NCBI RefSeq assembly: GCF_007859815.1
Contig: NZ_SJPH01000002.1
Span: 295,824-359,823, forward strand
Length of the DNA: 64,000 nt
DNA from: Botrimarina hoheduenensis
GTDB taxonomy: Bacteria > Planctomycetota > Planctomycetia > Pirellulales > Lacipirellulaceae
Direction of reading: 5' to 3'
Below the pieces are notes generated by a model. The model ran no database searches and had not been told where the DNA came from. It saw nothing but the letters and a program-made list of their open reading frames with translations. Positions 30,201 through 38,370 of this stretch are shown piece after piece (the first letter of the stretch is position 1; each line of letters opens with the position of its first letter). The position numbers and the translations under genes are program-made.

Positions 30201-33200
30201 CTTGCGAGCCAAACCAAATCGCGTGCGAAGAAGCCCGCCGACACGAACGCAGAGCCGGCGCTGCGTTCGCATACCGCCGAAGCCCTTGCGCCGCTGTTGG
30301 GCGGCGAAGCCACTGGAGCGGTGTCAGCCGCCCGCAAGACCAAGACGGTTGCCAAGCACGCCAAGGCGATCGAGGTCCGTGGTGCTCGGCAGCACAACCT
30401 GCGGGGCGTTGACACGATCATCCCGCGCGATCAGTTCACCGTCTTCTGCGGGCCGAGCGGTTCGGGCAAATCGTCGCTGGCGATGGACACGATCTACGCC
30501 GAAGGCCAACGCCGCTACGTCGAATCACTCGGCAGCTATGCCCGCCAGTTTGTTGGACAGATCCAGAAGCCCTCCGTCGAGCACATCGAGGGGCTCTCGC
30601 CGGCGATCGCCATCGAGCAACGCACCGTGGGCCACACGCCGCGCTCGACCGTCGGGACGGTCACCGAGATCTATGATTACCTGCGCGTGCTGATGGCCCG
30701 GATCGGCCAACCGCACTGCCCGGACTGCGAAGTCCCCATCGGCACGCAGACCGCGGATCAGGTGACCGACAAAGTGATGTCGGCCCCCGAGGGAACCAAG
30801 CTGCAGCTGATGGCACCGGTCGAGCTCGGCGTCGGGGGGGCTTATCAAGAGCTGTTCGACGAGCTGCGTGCTGCCGGTTATCGACGTGTGCGGGTCGATG
30901 GCGTGACGCACGATCTCGAGAGTCCGCCCGCCATCGATCGCCGCCGTCGGCACGAGGTTGCTGTGGTGATCGACCGGATCACGGTGCAAGCGAAGTCGCG
31001 CGGGCGTATCGCTGAGGCGGTCGAGGCGGCTCTCGGCTTAGGACGCGGGGTGATGCAGGTGATCGCCCCCCGTGACGAGGTGCCCGAAGACCGCTGGCCC
31101 GTGCGCGTTTACAGTCAGCATCTTTCGTGCGAGTCGTGTGGGCGGAGCTTTGAACCGCTCACGCCGCACAATTTCTCGTTCAATAGCACGCTCGGCTGGT
31201 GTGGAGCGTGCGAGGGGCTCGGCACGCAGACCGGCGCGAATCCGGCGGCGCTGCTGCGTGACGACGATTTGACCCTGGCCGACGGGGCGTTGCTGCTGTG
31301 GCCAGCCCTTTCGGGCGAGCTTGCACGGTGCTTGCTCGAAGCGCTCGCCGCGCACACAGATATCCCGCTCGACACCGCGTATCGCAAGCTCACCGCGCGG
31401 CAACGTCGCACGCTGCTGTATGGAACCAAAGACACGTGGATCGAGGCCCCCTACGGAGAGTCCACCAAGAGCAAGCCGCAGGCGCGACTCCGATTTCAGT
31501 TCAAAGGGCTTTACCCCGCGCTGGAAGAGGCATCCAAACTCTCGCCCAGCTTACGCACGCAGCTAGAGCACCTGGTCGACGAGATCGAGTGCAGCGAGTG
31601 CGGTGGCAGCCGCGTTCGCGAAGACGCTTCGGCCGTGCGGTTCCGCGGTTTGACGATTGAACAAATCGTACGTTTGCCGCTGGGTGAGTTGGTGGAAACG
31701 GTTCGTGGTTGGAACCTCGACAAGCGCGAGACCAAGATTGCCGGAGAGATCGTCCGCGAGATCGAAAACCGTTTGACCTTCCTCGTGGATGTCGGGCTGG
31801 AGTATCTGACTCTCGGGCGTAAGGCACCCAGCCTGTCGGGCGGGGAGAGCCAGCGGATCCGCTTGGCGAGCCAGGTCGGCAGCGGCCTGACGGGCGTGCT
31901 CTACGTTCTCGATGAACCGACAATCGGCCTGCATCCGCGTGACAATACGCGGCTGATCGCGGCGCTAATGAAGCTGCGCGACCTGGGCAACACGCTGCTC
32001 GTGGTGGAACACGACAAAGAAGTGGTCGCCGCGGCCGATCGGTTGGTCGACTTTGGCCCGGCCGCGGGCAAGCTCGGGGGGCTGATCGTCGCCGAGGGAA
32101 CGCCTGCGGCGGTCGCCAAGAAGCGATCGAGCGTGACGGGCCCGTACCTGAGCGGCAAGAAGGCGATCCCCGTCCCCACGAATCGTCGCCTCGTGGCTCC
32201 TAAAAGCGAGCCAGCAACCGCAACCCCTCCCGCTTCGGCCGTCTTCCCGTTGGAGCGGGGCGTTGCCAAGTTGCGCGTCGTTGGTGCCCGCCACAACAAC
32301 TTAAAGAACATTGACGTCGAGATCCCTTTGGGATCGCTGATCGCCGTGACCGGGGTCTCGGGGAGCGGCAAAAGCTCGCTGATCAACGAGGTGCTGTACA
32401 ACCAGCTTGCGCGGACATTGCATCGTGCCAGTCTGACCGCCGGTGCGCACGACCGCATTGAGGGCGTTCAGCATATCAACAAGGTGATCCGCGTTGATCA
32501 GTCGGCGCTCGGCAACTCGCCCGCGAGCAATCCGGCCACCTATACGGGCGCTTTCGATTTGATTCGGCAGCTCTTCTCGCAGCTGCCCGAGGCCAAGCTC
32601 CGGGGCTATCAACCGCGTCGATTCAGTTTCAACGTGGCGGGCGGTCGGTGTGACGACTGCGAGGGGATGGGTCAGCGCTGTGTCGAGATGCACTTCTTGC
32701 CCGACGTGTGGGTGGAGTGCGAAACCTGCCGGGGGCTGCGTTACAACCCCGAGACGCTAGCGGTTCGTTACCGCGACAAGTCGATCGCCGACGTGCTGAC
32801 TATGTCGGCCGGCGAGGCGCTGGCCTTGTTCGAGAATATCCCGAAGATCCGGCGGGTTCTTCAGACCTTGTGCGATGTGGGCCTCGATTATGTGGCCCTC
32901 GGCCAACCGGCACCGACGCTTTCCGGCGGCGAGGCACAGCGCGTCAAGCTCGCCGCTGAACTCTCAAGACCCGACACAGGGCAGACCCTCTATCTGCTGG
33001 ATGAGCCCACGACCGGTCTCCACTTTGAAGACCTCGTGAAACTGCTCGAGGTGCTGCATCGGCTCGTCGATCTTGGTAACACGGTGTTAGTGATCGAGCA
33101 CAATCTGGATGTTGTCAAACAGGCTGACTGGGTCATCGATATCGGCCCCGAGGCCGGCAAGCACGGCGGCACGGTCGTCGGTGCGGGGCCGCCCGAGCAT

Positions 33201-34310
33201 CTTGCCCGTCTGGCAAGTTTGCCCGACGACGCGGCCACACGTTCACACACGGCCCGATCGTTGCAGAGCATTCTTGCGGAGGGTCCCCACAAAAAGCGCA
33301 AGGTCTATCGTCCGGATGACGACACCCAAGCAGACGACATCGATCTCGACCGCGTTGGAGAAGATGTCGCGATGCCCTGGGAGGCCGATGGCCGCCGCTG
33401 GCACTGCGCCGAGCGGATCTGCCGCGACGGGGCGACGCCTAAGTGGGAGGGCAAGGTGCTCGATCAAGTCGAGCGGCGCATTCAGCAGCTGGGCGACTTT
33501 GCGCCCACGAACTGGAAACATCGATCGGTGGTCGAGATTACCGGCCACAAGAAAGCCGACGGCTGGTTTCTTCACGCGATCACCGGCGAGCGCTGGCTCG
33601 TGAAGCTCAAGTTCCGGACCGCCAAGCGAACGTTCAACCGCGACGATCTGGCCGTCGCCCTTGATCTCAAGCCGCTCAATGATCTGGAAGAGATCGAGGC
33701 CTACGGTGCCGGACCCCGCGTGAAGTGCAAGAACCTTCGCGGTCCCTGGCAAGAGGTGCAGTTGGCGGTTCATACCTGGAAAGAGCTCGATACGCCCGCG
33801 TTCAGCCAGTTCCTGGAGAAGGCCGTCGCGGGGTTTGAACGCTTCGTCGGCCGCGAAGAGAAGAAGCCCGAAGACCTCATGCCTTGGAAAGTGCTCGGCC
33901 AGAAGTGGCACCTGGCCCGTAAAGGGTTCACGCCGGGCAAGCGTATCGGCTGGGAGCCCGACCTGCTGGAAGAGCTGCTCGAGCTGATCGACGAGCTCTC
34001 GCCCGGTGGCGAGTACCTGTGGAACAACAAGGTGCTCGTTCACCGGATGATTCCCGGTCAGTCGACCCCCTGGGCGACCCTCGTCACCAAACGATCTGAG
34101 AATATCGAGCTGGCGCTGAACGGGCCCAAGGGAGAGTTCCAGCTGGGGCAGTTCGCCGACCTGGCCGCGGACCGCGAACTCGATACCCGACGCGATGACC
34201 GCGATACCGTGCGACTCCGTTTTGTGGACAACGACGATGTCGCGCGGGGCGATCTCGAGGCCTTCGTACGCCTGCATCTGGAGAACTCGTCCGCCAAGTC
34301 CGGAGTCTGA
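27201..34310 (+). CDS. uvrA: Double-length UvrA with duplicated C-terminal extension
   Basis: 2369 residues, against about 950 for ordinary UvrA. Two complete UvrA copies are fused (about 1-1010 and 1050-2030). All four ATPase sites look intact: Walker A GVSGSGKSS (33), GVSGSGKSS (715), GPSGSGKSS (1084) and GVSGSGKSS (1719). Signatures are LSGGESQRIRLA and LSGGEAQR(I/V)KLA in each copy, with DEP(S/T)(I/T)GLH Walker B ends. Zinc CxxC pairs are kept in both copies (for example CEACDGNG...CQVC and CDDCEGMG...CETC). UvrA recognises bulky DNA damage and loads UvrB; a fused pair would be an obligate dimer. The last 330 residues are extra and contain a tandem Trp-rich domain at 2058 and 2227. Start ATG 27201 gives MPASDIVIRGAREHNLRDV; a GTG 15 bp earlier is less likely. 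Confidence 0.95.
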   Translation: MPASDIVIRGAREHNLRDVDVTLPRNQLICLTGVSGSGKSSLAFDTLFAEGQRRYIESLSTFARQFLGQMPKPDVDHISGLSPSISIAQKQSGNNPRSTVGTITEIYDFLRVLFARVGQGYCPQCGAPITAQSREQILGRILALPKGTRFSVLAPVARQQKGEHRDLFEDLLKKGFVRARIDGEVYELANVPSLDRQMRHDIQVVVDRLKADPSTRGRLAEAVEIALSLGEGALVIAPEPDAEAAETRPIELLDADEAETLPKARRSKRKAKTRPDLLPDDIALSADFACAPCGLSFDPPSPQLFSFNSPQGMCQTCDGLGELYTFDPELLVEDPGKSFAGGALALVDRWRDLGKWKRHIYKGVADTMERKLGLDEGTLLETVWEEMVDEWQNIWLWGTGEEHITFTWKTGRATQKYGGHFDGVIPELLEKYRTSQSPAQLRQLEKFMRVMDCPDCDGQRLNRQACNVRLTTTHDRFSNAGTATKSLPDICHLPVDEATQYFAGLELTGAQQYIAEEVLKEVRGRLGFLEGVGLGYLSLDRTAPTLSGGESQRIRLAGQVGCGLVGVTYVLDEPSIGLHARDNQQLIDTLCRLRDLGNTVVVVEHDEDTMRAADLLIDFGPGPGVKGGEVVAVGTAAEIAKSQRSQTGAFLGGRRAIAVPAQRRLAAEDPSTAATDAAASSKPRPVLRVVGARHNNLKDVTVEIPLGAFVCFTGVSGSGKSSIVNDILMESLRRDVMKGKGEPGDHDRIEGVEHLDKVISIDQSPIGRTPRSNPGTYIKVFDDIRALYAQLPESKRRGYKPGRFSFNVAGGRCEACDGNGANKLEMDFLADVWVTCQVCAGKRFNRETLQVEYKGVSIANALEMDIVEALAHFEAIPNIRHKLETLHAVGLDYLKLGQPSPTLSGGEAQRIKLAKELVKKSTGKTLYVLDEPTTGLHFADIEMLLKVLHDFVDQGNTVLVVEHNLDVIKTADWIIDIGPEGGAGGGRVVATGTPEMLAEQLASQTKSRAKKPADTNAEPALRSHTAEALAPLLGGEATGAVSAARKTKTVAKHAKAIEVRGARQHNLRGVDTIIPRDQFTVFCGPSGSGKSSLAMDTIYAEGQRRYVESLGSYARQFVGQIQKPSVEHIEGLSPAIAIEQRTVGHTPRSTVGTVTEIYDYLRVLMARIGQPHCPDCEVPIGTQTADQVTDKVMSAPEGTKLQLMAPVELGVGGAYQELFDELRAAGYRRVRVDGVTHDLESPPAIDRRRRHEVAVVIDRITVQAKSRGRIAEAVEAALGLGRGVMQVIAPRDEVPEDRWPVRVYSQHLSCESCGRSFEPLTPHNFSFNSTLGWCGACEGLGTQTGANPAALLRDDDLTLADGALLLWPALSGELARCLLEALAAHTDIPLDTAYRKLTARQRRTLLYGTKDTWIEAPYGESTKSKPQARLRFQFKGLYPALEEASKLSPSLRTQLEHLVDEIECSECGGSRVREDASAVRFRGLTIEQIVRLPLGELVETVRGWNLDKRETKIAGEIVREIENRLTFLVDVGLEYLTLGRKAPSLSGGESQRIRLASQVGSGLTGVLYVLDEPTIGLHPRDNTRLIAALMKLRDLGNTLLVVEHDKEVVAAADRLVDFGPAAGKLGGLIVAEGTPAAVAKKRSSVTGPYLSGKKAIPVPTNRRLVAPKSEPATATPPASAVFPLERGVAKLRVVGARHNNLKNIDVEIPLGSLIAVTGVSGSGKSSLINEVLYNQLARTLHRASLTAGAHDRIEGVQHINKVIRVDQSALGNSPASNPATYTGAFDLIRQLFSQLPEAKLRGYQPRRFSFNVAGGRCDDCEGMGQRCVEMHFLPDVWVECETCRGLRYNPETLAVRYRDKSIADVLTMSAGEALALFENIPKIRRVLQTLCDVGLDYVALGQPAPTLSGGEAQRVKLAAELSRPDTGQTLYLLDEPTTGLHFEDLVKLLEVLHRLVDLGNTVLVIEHNLDVVKQADWVIDIGPEAGKHGGTVVGAGPPEHLARLASLPDDAATRSHTARSLQSILAEGPHKKRKVYRPDDDTQADDIDLDRVGEDVAMPWEADGRRWHCAERICRDGATPKWEGKVLDQVERRIQQLGDFAPTNWKHRSVVEITGHKKADGWFLHAITGERWLVKLKFRTAKRTFNRDDLAVALDLKPLNDLEEIEAYGAGPRVKCKNLRGPWQEVQLAVHTWKELDTPAFSQFLEKAVAGFERFVGREEKKPEDLMPWKVLGQKWHLARKGFTPGKRIGWEPDLLEELLELIDELSPGGEYLWNNKVLVHRMIPGQSTPWATLVTKRSENIELALNGPKGEFQLGQFADLAADRELDTRRDDRDTVRLRFVDNDDVARGDLEAFVRLHLENSSAKSGV
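33354..34280 (+). repeat. Duplicated Trp-rich domain encoded at the 3' end of uvrA
   Basis: Residues from 2058 and from 2227 (about 169 apart) align without gaps for some 65 residues. Both begin MPW-x6-WH. The next Trp comes 15 residues later, the following 22 later, and a fifth 16 later. The two copies share few other residues, so the duplication is old. I cannot name the domain. Confidence 0.75.
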
Positions 34311-34312
34311 TC

Positions 34313-35272
34313 GTGGAGCGGCAGAAGAGCTGGTCGAAGCGATGGCGTCTTGCGGGCAGATTGCTGCTGACGTTAGTGGCGATGCAGCTGCTTGCCGATG
34401 GTATCTATGCACTGGTGGTCGGCGTCGCAGCGGCCCGCTGGGAAGCAAGCGTCACGCGTGATGCCGCGGGGGTGCTCCTCGATTGTCAGGCGCGCACGTA
34501 TCCGCCACAGCGAGAGGGTCGCCCGGTGGGGCTGCTGCTGGTACACGGCATCAATGCCTCGCCACGGCATTACGACCTCATCGGGCCCGCCCTGGCGAAG
34601 GAAGGGGTCGAATGTGTCGCGATGCGACTCCCCGCTTTTTGTGAACCGCTCGATCGCTACCGGAGATCGACCGCCGATCAATGGCGAGCCGAAATCGGCG
34701 ATCAACTCCGTACGCTACGCGGGCGGCACGAGCGGGTCGGGGTGGTTGCGCATTCGCTGGGAGCCGCGGCTACGCTCGCCGCGCTACGCGATAATCCGGC
34801 CGCGGCCGACTTTGCGGTGCTAGTGACCCCTGCGATCGCGGTTTCCGATGCCCGCAGCCCGCTGATGTCAACGCGTGCCTGGCACGAGCTGTCGCAGCGT
34901 GTACTGGTTTTCTCGAAAACGCTGTGGACACCATTCGCCAGCGACTGTCAGGCGTGCGAAGGGGAGATCCCTGGGCAGTCACCGTTCACTCCGACGGCCG
35001 TTGTTGATGAGCTGTTTCGCCTGATGGATGAAAACGTTGCTAGGTTCGCTGATTTACAAACCCCGCTAACGTTTATCCTCAGCGAAACGGACGCGGTTGT
35101 TAGTACGCCTGCCGCACGCGAGTATTTTTCCAAGCTCCCGATCGAACAGAAGCGACTGGTTTCACTCGATCGTTGCGGGCACGAAGCGCTGATCGATCGC
35201 CAGTGGAACGAGGTGAAGAAGGAGATTCTTGCCGAGGTAGATAAGTTTGCGGCTCAGATGGCAACTCCTTAG
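34313..35272 (+). CDS. Membrane-anchored alpha/beta hydrolase (lipase-like)
   Basis: 319 residues. An N-terminal hydrophobic helix (about 15-38) is followed by an alpha/beta hydrolase core with the oxyanion segment LLLVHGINASPRHYDLIGPA. The nucleophile is Ser148 in VVAHSLGAAATLAAL, with an acid near FILSETDAVVSTP and the catalytic His in DRCGHEALID. It resembles monoacylglycerol lipase or carboxylesterase-type enzymes; the substrate is unknown. The GTG start lies 2 bp after the uvrA stop with GGAG 7 nt before it, so it is co-translated with uvrA. No functional link to DNA repair is apparent. Confidence 0.85.
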   Translation: MERQKSWSKRWRLAGRLLLTLVAMQLLADGIYALVVGVAAARWEASVTRDAAGVLLDCQARTYPPQREGRPVGLLLVHGINASPRHYDLIGPALAKEGVECVAMRLPAFCEPLDRYRRSTADQWRAEIGDQLRTLRGRHERVGVVAHSLGAAATLAALRDNPAAADFAVLVTPAIAVSDARSPLMSTRAWHELSQRVLVFSKTLWTPFASDCQACEGEIPGQSPFTPTAVVDELFRLMDENVARFADLQTPLTFILSETDAVVSTPAAREYFSKLPIEQKRLVSLDRCGHEALIDRQWNEVKKEILAEVDKFAAQMATP

Positions 35273-35737
35273 CGAGCCCGCGGTTGGGATCAACGCACCA
35301 CGGTCGATCTGGAAACATTCGATGGCACGATCTTGCCCCAGCAGACCCAGCCCCAGATGGAGCCTATAGAGGGATTAGCCGACGACTGGTCGCGTGTTGT
35401 CGATGAGCAAGGCAATCAGCTCCAGACCGTCGGGCACCACTTTCAACGGAGTCGGCCACTCAACAATGAGGAGCGGGGCCGCATCAGCCGCGAGGGAACC
35501 TGCCTCGCCTGCCATCAAGCCTTGCCGACCGAAGACCTAGCGGCCGGTCTCCTTCATCATGTGGCGAAGTACACGGGTCAGCTTCCTCATACGACCGCCC
35601 AGCACAGCTGATTGGTGCACAAGATCGTGCTGATCGGGGCGTGGGCCCAGGTGGGGGGTGGCGCGCTGGTTACCTTGGCAGCGGTGGCGGTTGTCACCTG
35701 GTGGAGACGGGCCAGGCAGCGAGATGAAGTCAAATGA
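35273..35737 (+). pseudogene. Remnant of a c-type cytochrome gene with in-frame TGA
   Basis: Directly after the hydrolase stop, and in the same frame, an open stretch without a start codon reads TVDLETFDGTILP, then VDEQGNQLQTVGHHFQRSR, PLNNEERGRISREGTCLACH and HHVAKYTGQLP. CLACH (35501-35515) is a CxxCH haem-c site. A TGA at 35609-35611 interrupts. Beyond it the same frame continues LVHKIVLIGAWAQVGGGALV into a membrane helix and a basic tail (WWRRARQR) up to the TGA at 35735. This is the C-terminal part of a membrane-attached multihaem cytochrome of planctomycete type. It lacks its N-terminal half and carries a nonsense mutation, so it is called a pseudogene. Confidence 0.7.
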
Positions 35738-35944
35738 GCATCCGTCGTAAGATCAAAAAGACAACACTCCGAGCCTCTTGTGCCAAGCTCGAAGATTGAA
35801 GGATGGCGGTAAGTGTTTTATGGGTAATCACTTGCGACGATATTGAATATGCTGGCACCCTGCTTGCGTTAACGGTTTGGCAATCACGCGAGTCATCGGC
35901 CTGACGCCGCTCGTCCAACCAACTTCGCAAAGGGGGACCCCACC

Positions 35945-36664
35945 ATGTTCAAGACCACCACCAACATCACAACCAAGATTGTTACCGCCGCCGCCCTGGG
36001 CCTGAGCGGAATTGCCGTACCGGTTGAAGCCGGTGGCTGCGGAGGGGGGGGCCGGATCGTTCACCGACCCATCGTTCATCCGCCGGTCATCTGCCCGCCG
36101 GTGCACGTGATCAAGCCGATCTGCCCGCCGCACGTAATCCTTCCGCCTCCGCCCGTGGTGTGCCCCCCGCCCGTGGTGTGCCCTCCACCGGTAGTGTGCC
36201 CCCCGCCCGTGGTGTGCCCTCCGCCCACTGTTTGCCCGCTGCCGACACCACTACCGCAACCCGTGCCGACGGCCATCGCACCGCCCGCGACGATCCCCAC
36301 GCAGCTTGTTTCTTACCCCTCGGTCGTGCCCCAGGCGGGCTACTACTTCGGCCTGAGCATCCAGCTCACCAGCACGCAGTACGGCGTGGGGGCGATGGTG
36401 TACAGCGTGGCACCCGGCGGACCGGCGGCCCGTGCCGGCCTTGAGCCCGGTGACGTGCTGCTCTCTGCGAACGGGCTCAGCTTCCGCGATGTGCGGACGA
36501 ATGATGAGGGAGTCGCACGCTTGCAGCAGGCGGTGGCGGGCAGCGGAGCGGCCAATCTGCAGGTGCTCGATAGCCGTACCGGACAGGTCCGCGGACTGCA
36601 GCTCTATGCGGATGGCGGTGCCGTCGCCAGCAGCCCCGTCGCGGCTCCGACGCCCACGTTCTGA
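35945..36664 (+). CDS. Exported PDZ protein with Val-Val-Cys-Pro-Pro-Pro repeats
   Basis: 239 residues. The ATG has a good Shine-Dalgarno (AAAGGGGGA). The signal peptide (1-29) ends VPVEAGG. Next comes a Cys/Pro/His-rich stretch, CPPVHVIKPICPP, then four exact or near-exact VVCPPP units (about 70-95). Residues about 130-225 form a PDZ domain (YYFGLSIQL, GAMVYSVAPGGPAARAGLEP, GDVLLSANGLSFRDV). There is no protease domain. PDZ domains bind peptide C-termini. The Cys-Pro array could bind metal or cross-link in the envelope, which is inference. It stands alone between a cytochrome remnant and a convergent ATPase gene. Confidence 0.85.
   Translation: MFKTTTNITTKIVTAAALGLSGIAVPVEAGGCGGGGRIVHRPIVHPPVICPPVHVIKPICPPHVILPPPPVVCPPPVVCPPPVVCPPPVVCPPPTVCPLPTPLPQPVPTAIAPPATIPTQLVSYPSVVPQAGYYFGLSIQLTSTQYGVGAMVYSVAPGGPAARAGLEPGDVLLSANGLSFRDVRTNDEGVARLQQAVAGSGAANLQVLDSRTGQVRGLQLYADGGAVASSPVAAPTPTF
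36155..36244 (+). repeat. 18-bp tandem repeats encoding VVCPPP
   Basis: Units of 18 bp start at 36155, 36173, 36191 and 36209 (gtggtgtgccccccgccc and variants with one to three changes). A fifth, degenerate unit starts at 36227. The near-identity at DNA level points to recent slippage or unequal exchange. Confidence 0.9.
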
Positions 36665-36708
36665 ACCCACGGTGCCGCACAGGCCGTACCGAGCAACGTT
36701 AATCAAAC

Positions 36709-36748
36709 GAGCCGGCCGTTGTTCTCACACGAGAGCAGCGGTCGGCTC
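36709..36748. terminator. 18-bp stem-loop between convergent genes
   Basis: Bases 36709-36726 pair with 36731-36748 across the 4-nt loop acac; three of the 18 pairs are G-U. It sits between the stops of the PDZ gene (36664) and the AAA+ gene (36774), so it can serve both. There is no long U-tract on either side. Confidence 0.7.
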
Positions 36749-36773
36749 GCGTCGTAGTGCGGTTCGGCGAATC

Positions 36774-38156
36774 CTATAGCCCGGCGAAGTAGTTATGCAC
36801 CGCAACGCCGAGCGTTTCTTCATCGGCGACCAGCGGGCGATCGTGCACAACACAAAAGTTACGTGCCTGCCGCAAGAGATCGCGCGGGTGGCAGAAGCGC
36901 GGTCGGCGATTTTGCAAGTGAAAGTGTTCAGCCAGAAGCCACTCGCCGATGCGCGGAGCGAGCTTCATCTCCAGCCGCTCGGCGTAAACCTCTAGCAGCT
37001 TGTAGAACTGCACCTCGGTGGGATCGACTACCTCGATCTTGTAGGGGATCCGCCGCAGAAAGGCTTCATCGACGAGCTCACGAGGCTCGAGGTTCGTCGA
37101 GAGGATAAAGAGCAACTCGAAGGGGATCCGCGCCTGGCGTCCCGAGGCCAGCGACAGATAGTCGAACTGCTTTTCAAGCGGGACGATGAGTCGGTTGAGC
37201 AGATCCGTGCTGCTCACCCGTTGGCGACCGAAGTCGTCGATCACCAGCGCGCCGCCGTTGGCTTTCATCTGAACGGGAGCCTCGCTCACACCACTGGCGG
37301 CGTGGTAGCTAGGGTCGAGCTGCTCGAGCGTCAGCTCGCCGCCAACCACCACGGTCGGCCGCTTGATCAGCACCCAGCGTCGGTCGTAGCGGGTGCTTTC
37401 GAGCGCCGGATGCTCGATCCGATCGTGGCAGCTTGCGTCATAGAGGCGGAGGATATCGGCCCCGTCGCACACCGCCCGCGGGATCCACAGGTGCTTGCCA
37501 AAGGCGTTGCAGATTCGCTCGGCGATGCTCGTTTTTCCGTTACCCGGGGCACCGTAGAGAAACATGCCGCGGCCGTCTGAGACGGCCTGCGCAACGAGGC
37601 TGAGCATCGAATCGGCGACTTCGAGGTCGCTGAGCGCTTGCTGCAGCTGGACGGCACCGATGCGGGTTGCGCCGATCGCTTGTCGGCGGATCGCCCGGTC
37701 GTAGACCGCGAGCGGAACGGGAGCGGCATCGGCGTAGTTGGCGTGCTCCGCGTGCTGCTTAGCGCGTGTGTGGCCCGCTTCGGTGAGCTGATAGTCGTAG
37801 TCGTTGCCGACCGAGCCGCGGATCGAGACCATCAGGTCGTCGCGGAAACGTGCCAGTGTGTCTGTAACCACGCGCCGCGAAAGCCCCGACACTTGCGCGA
37901 GGGCTGCGCTGGTCGCGGTGTTCATGTTCAGCAGTAACTTCAGTAGCAGCGACTCGACCATCCCCGCGGTCAGCCCTGTTTCTGCAAGGGTGGTCGGCTC
38001 GGGCGGCGGGGCCGGCAGTTCCGCGGGCCACTCAACCCCCAGCGGCGCGTCGGTGGGGCGATCGCTCGTGGGGCTCGTGGGTCTATCGCGCATCGCCGCC
38101 ACGAGGTCGGGCGGAAGGAGCGATTCGGCGAGGGAGTCGGTTGTTCCGGCGGGCAT
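36774..38156 (-). CDS. AAA+ ATPase with N-terminal winged-helix-like region
   Basis: 460 residues from the ATG at 38156 (MPAGTTDSL). The N-terminal 60 residues are Pro/Thr-rich. Residues about 70-135 look like a winged helix (MVESLLLKLLLNMNTATSAA, SGLSRRVVTDTLARF). The ATPase has Walker A YGAPGNGKTS (about 200), Walker B ALVIDDFGRQ (about 300), sensor-1 LLFILSTNLEP and an Arg-rich sensor-2 region (CHPRDLLRQARNF). Such proteins are widespread in planctomycetes and often called ATPases with chaperone activity. The role is unknown. The layout could suit a regulator or an MoxR-like remodelling factor. A frame extension of 65 codons upstream has no homology. Confidence 0.85.
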   Translation of the reverse strand: MPAGTTDSLAESLLPPDLVAAMRDRPTSPTSDRPTDAPLGVEWPAELPAPPPEPTTLAETGLTAGMVESLLLKLLLNMNTATSAALAQVSGLSRRVVTDTLARFRDDLMVSIRGSVGNDYDYQLTEAGHTRAKQHAEHANYADAAPVPLAVYDRAIRRQAIGATRIGAVQLQQALSDLEVADSMLSLVAQAVSDGRGMFLYGAPGNGKTSIAERICNAFGKHLWIPRAVCDGADILRLYDASCHDRIEHPALESTRYDRRWVLIKRPTVVVGGELTLEQLDPSYHAASGVSEAPVQMKANGGALVIDDFGRQRVSSTDLLNRLIVPLEKQFDYLSLASGRQARIPFELLFILSTNLEPRELVDEAFLRRIPYKIEVVDPTEVQFYKLLEVYAERLEMKLAPRIGEWLLAEHFHLQNRRPRFCHPRDLLRQARNFCVVHDRPLVADEETLGVAVHNYFAGL

Positions 38157-38370
38157 CGTGAAACAGCGGGCTTGATGCGGGGAGCGGACGCTAGTGCGCC
38201 GTTCAAGCATGCGATGCTCGCGGCCTTGAGGGGGGAATCCCCCCACAAGACAACCGCCGCGAGGCACCGTTGCAGGCGAAGCAGGCAGCCTAGTCGGCAC
38301 AATCGGCCCCGTGTGTGCGCGGGTCCGCATCGTATTGCTTGCCTTGCGCAAACCTCAGCCCAAGCGGATT

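Noticed and set aside
33243..34448. 401-codon open frame on the minus strand inside the end of uvrA
   Set aside because: It mirrors the uvrA codon pattern, has no family resemblance, and the plus-strand frame has clear protein features.
35609..35611. TGA in the cytochrome frame read as selenocysteine
   Set aside because: No start codon, no N-terminal half and no SECIS-like hairpin right after it; the position is not a redox residue in related proteins.
36155..36244. CRISPR-like short repeats
   Set aside because: Units are contiguous without spacers, in frame, and encode a peptide repeat; the same applies to 40726-40830.
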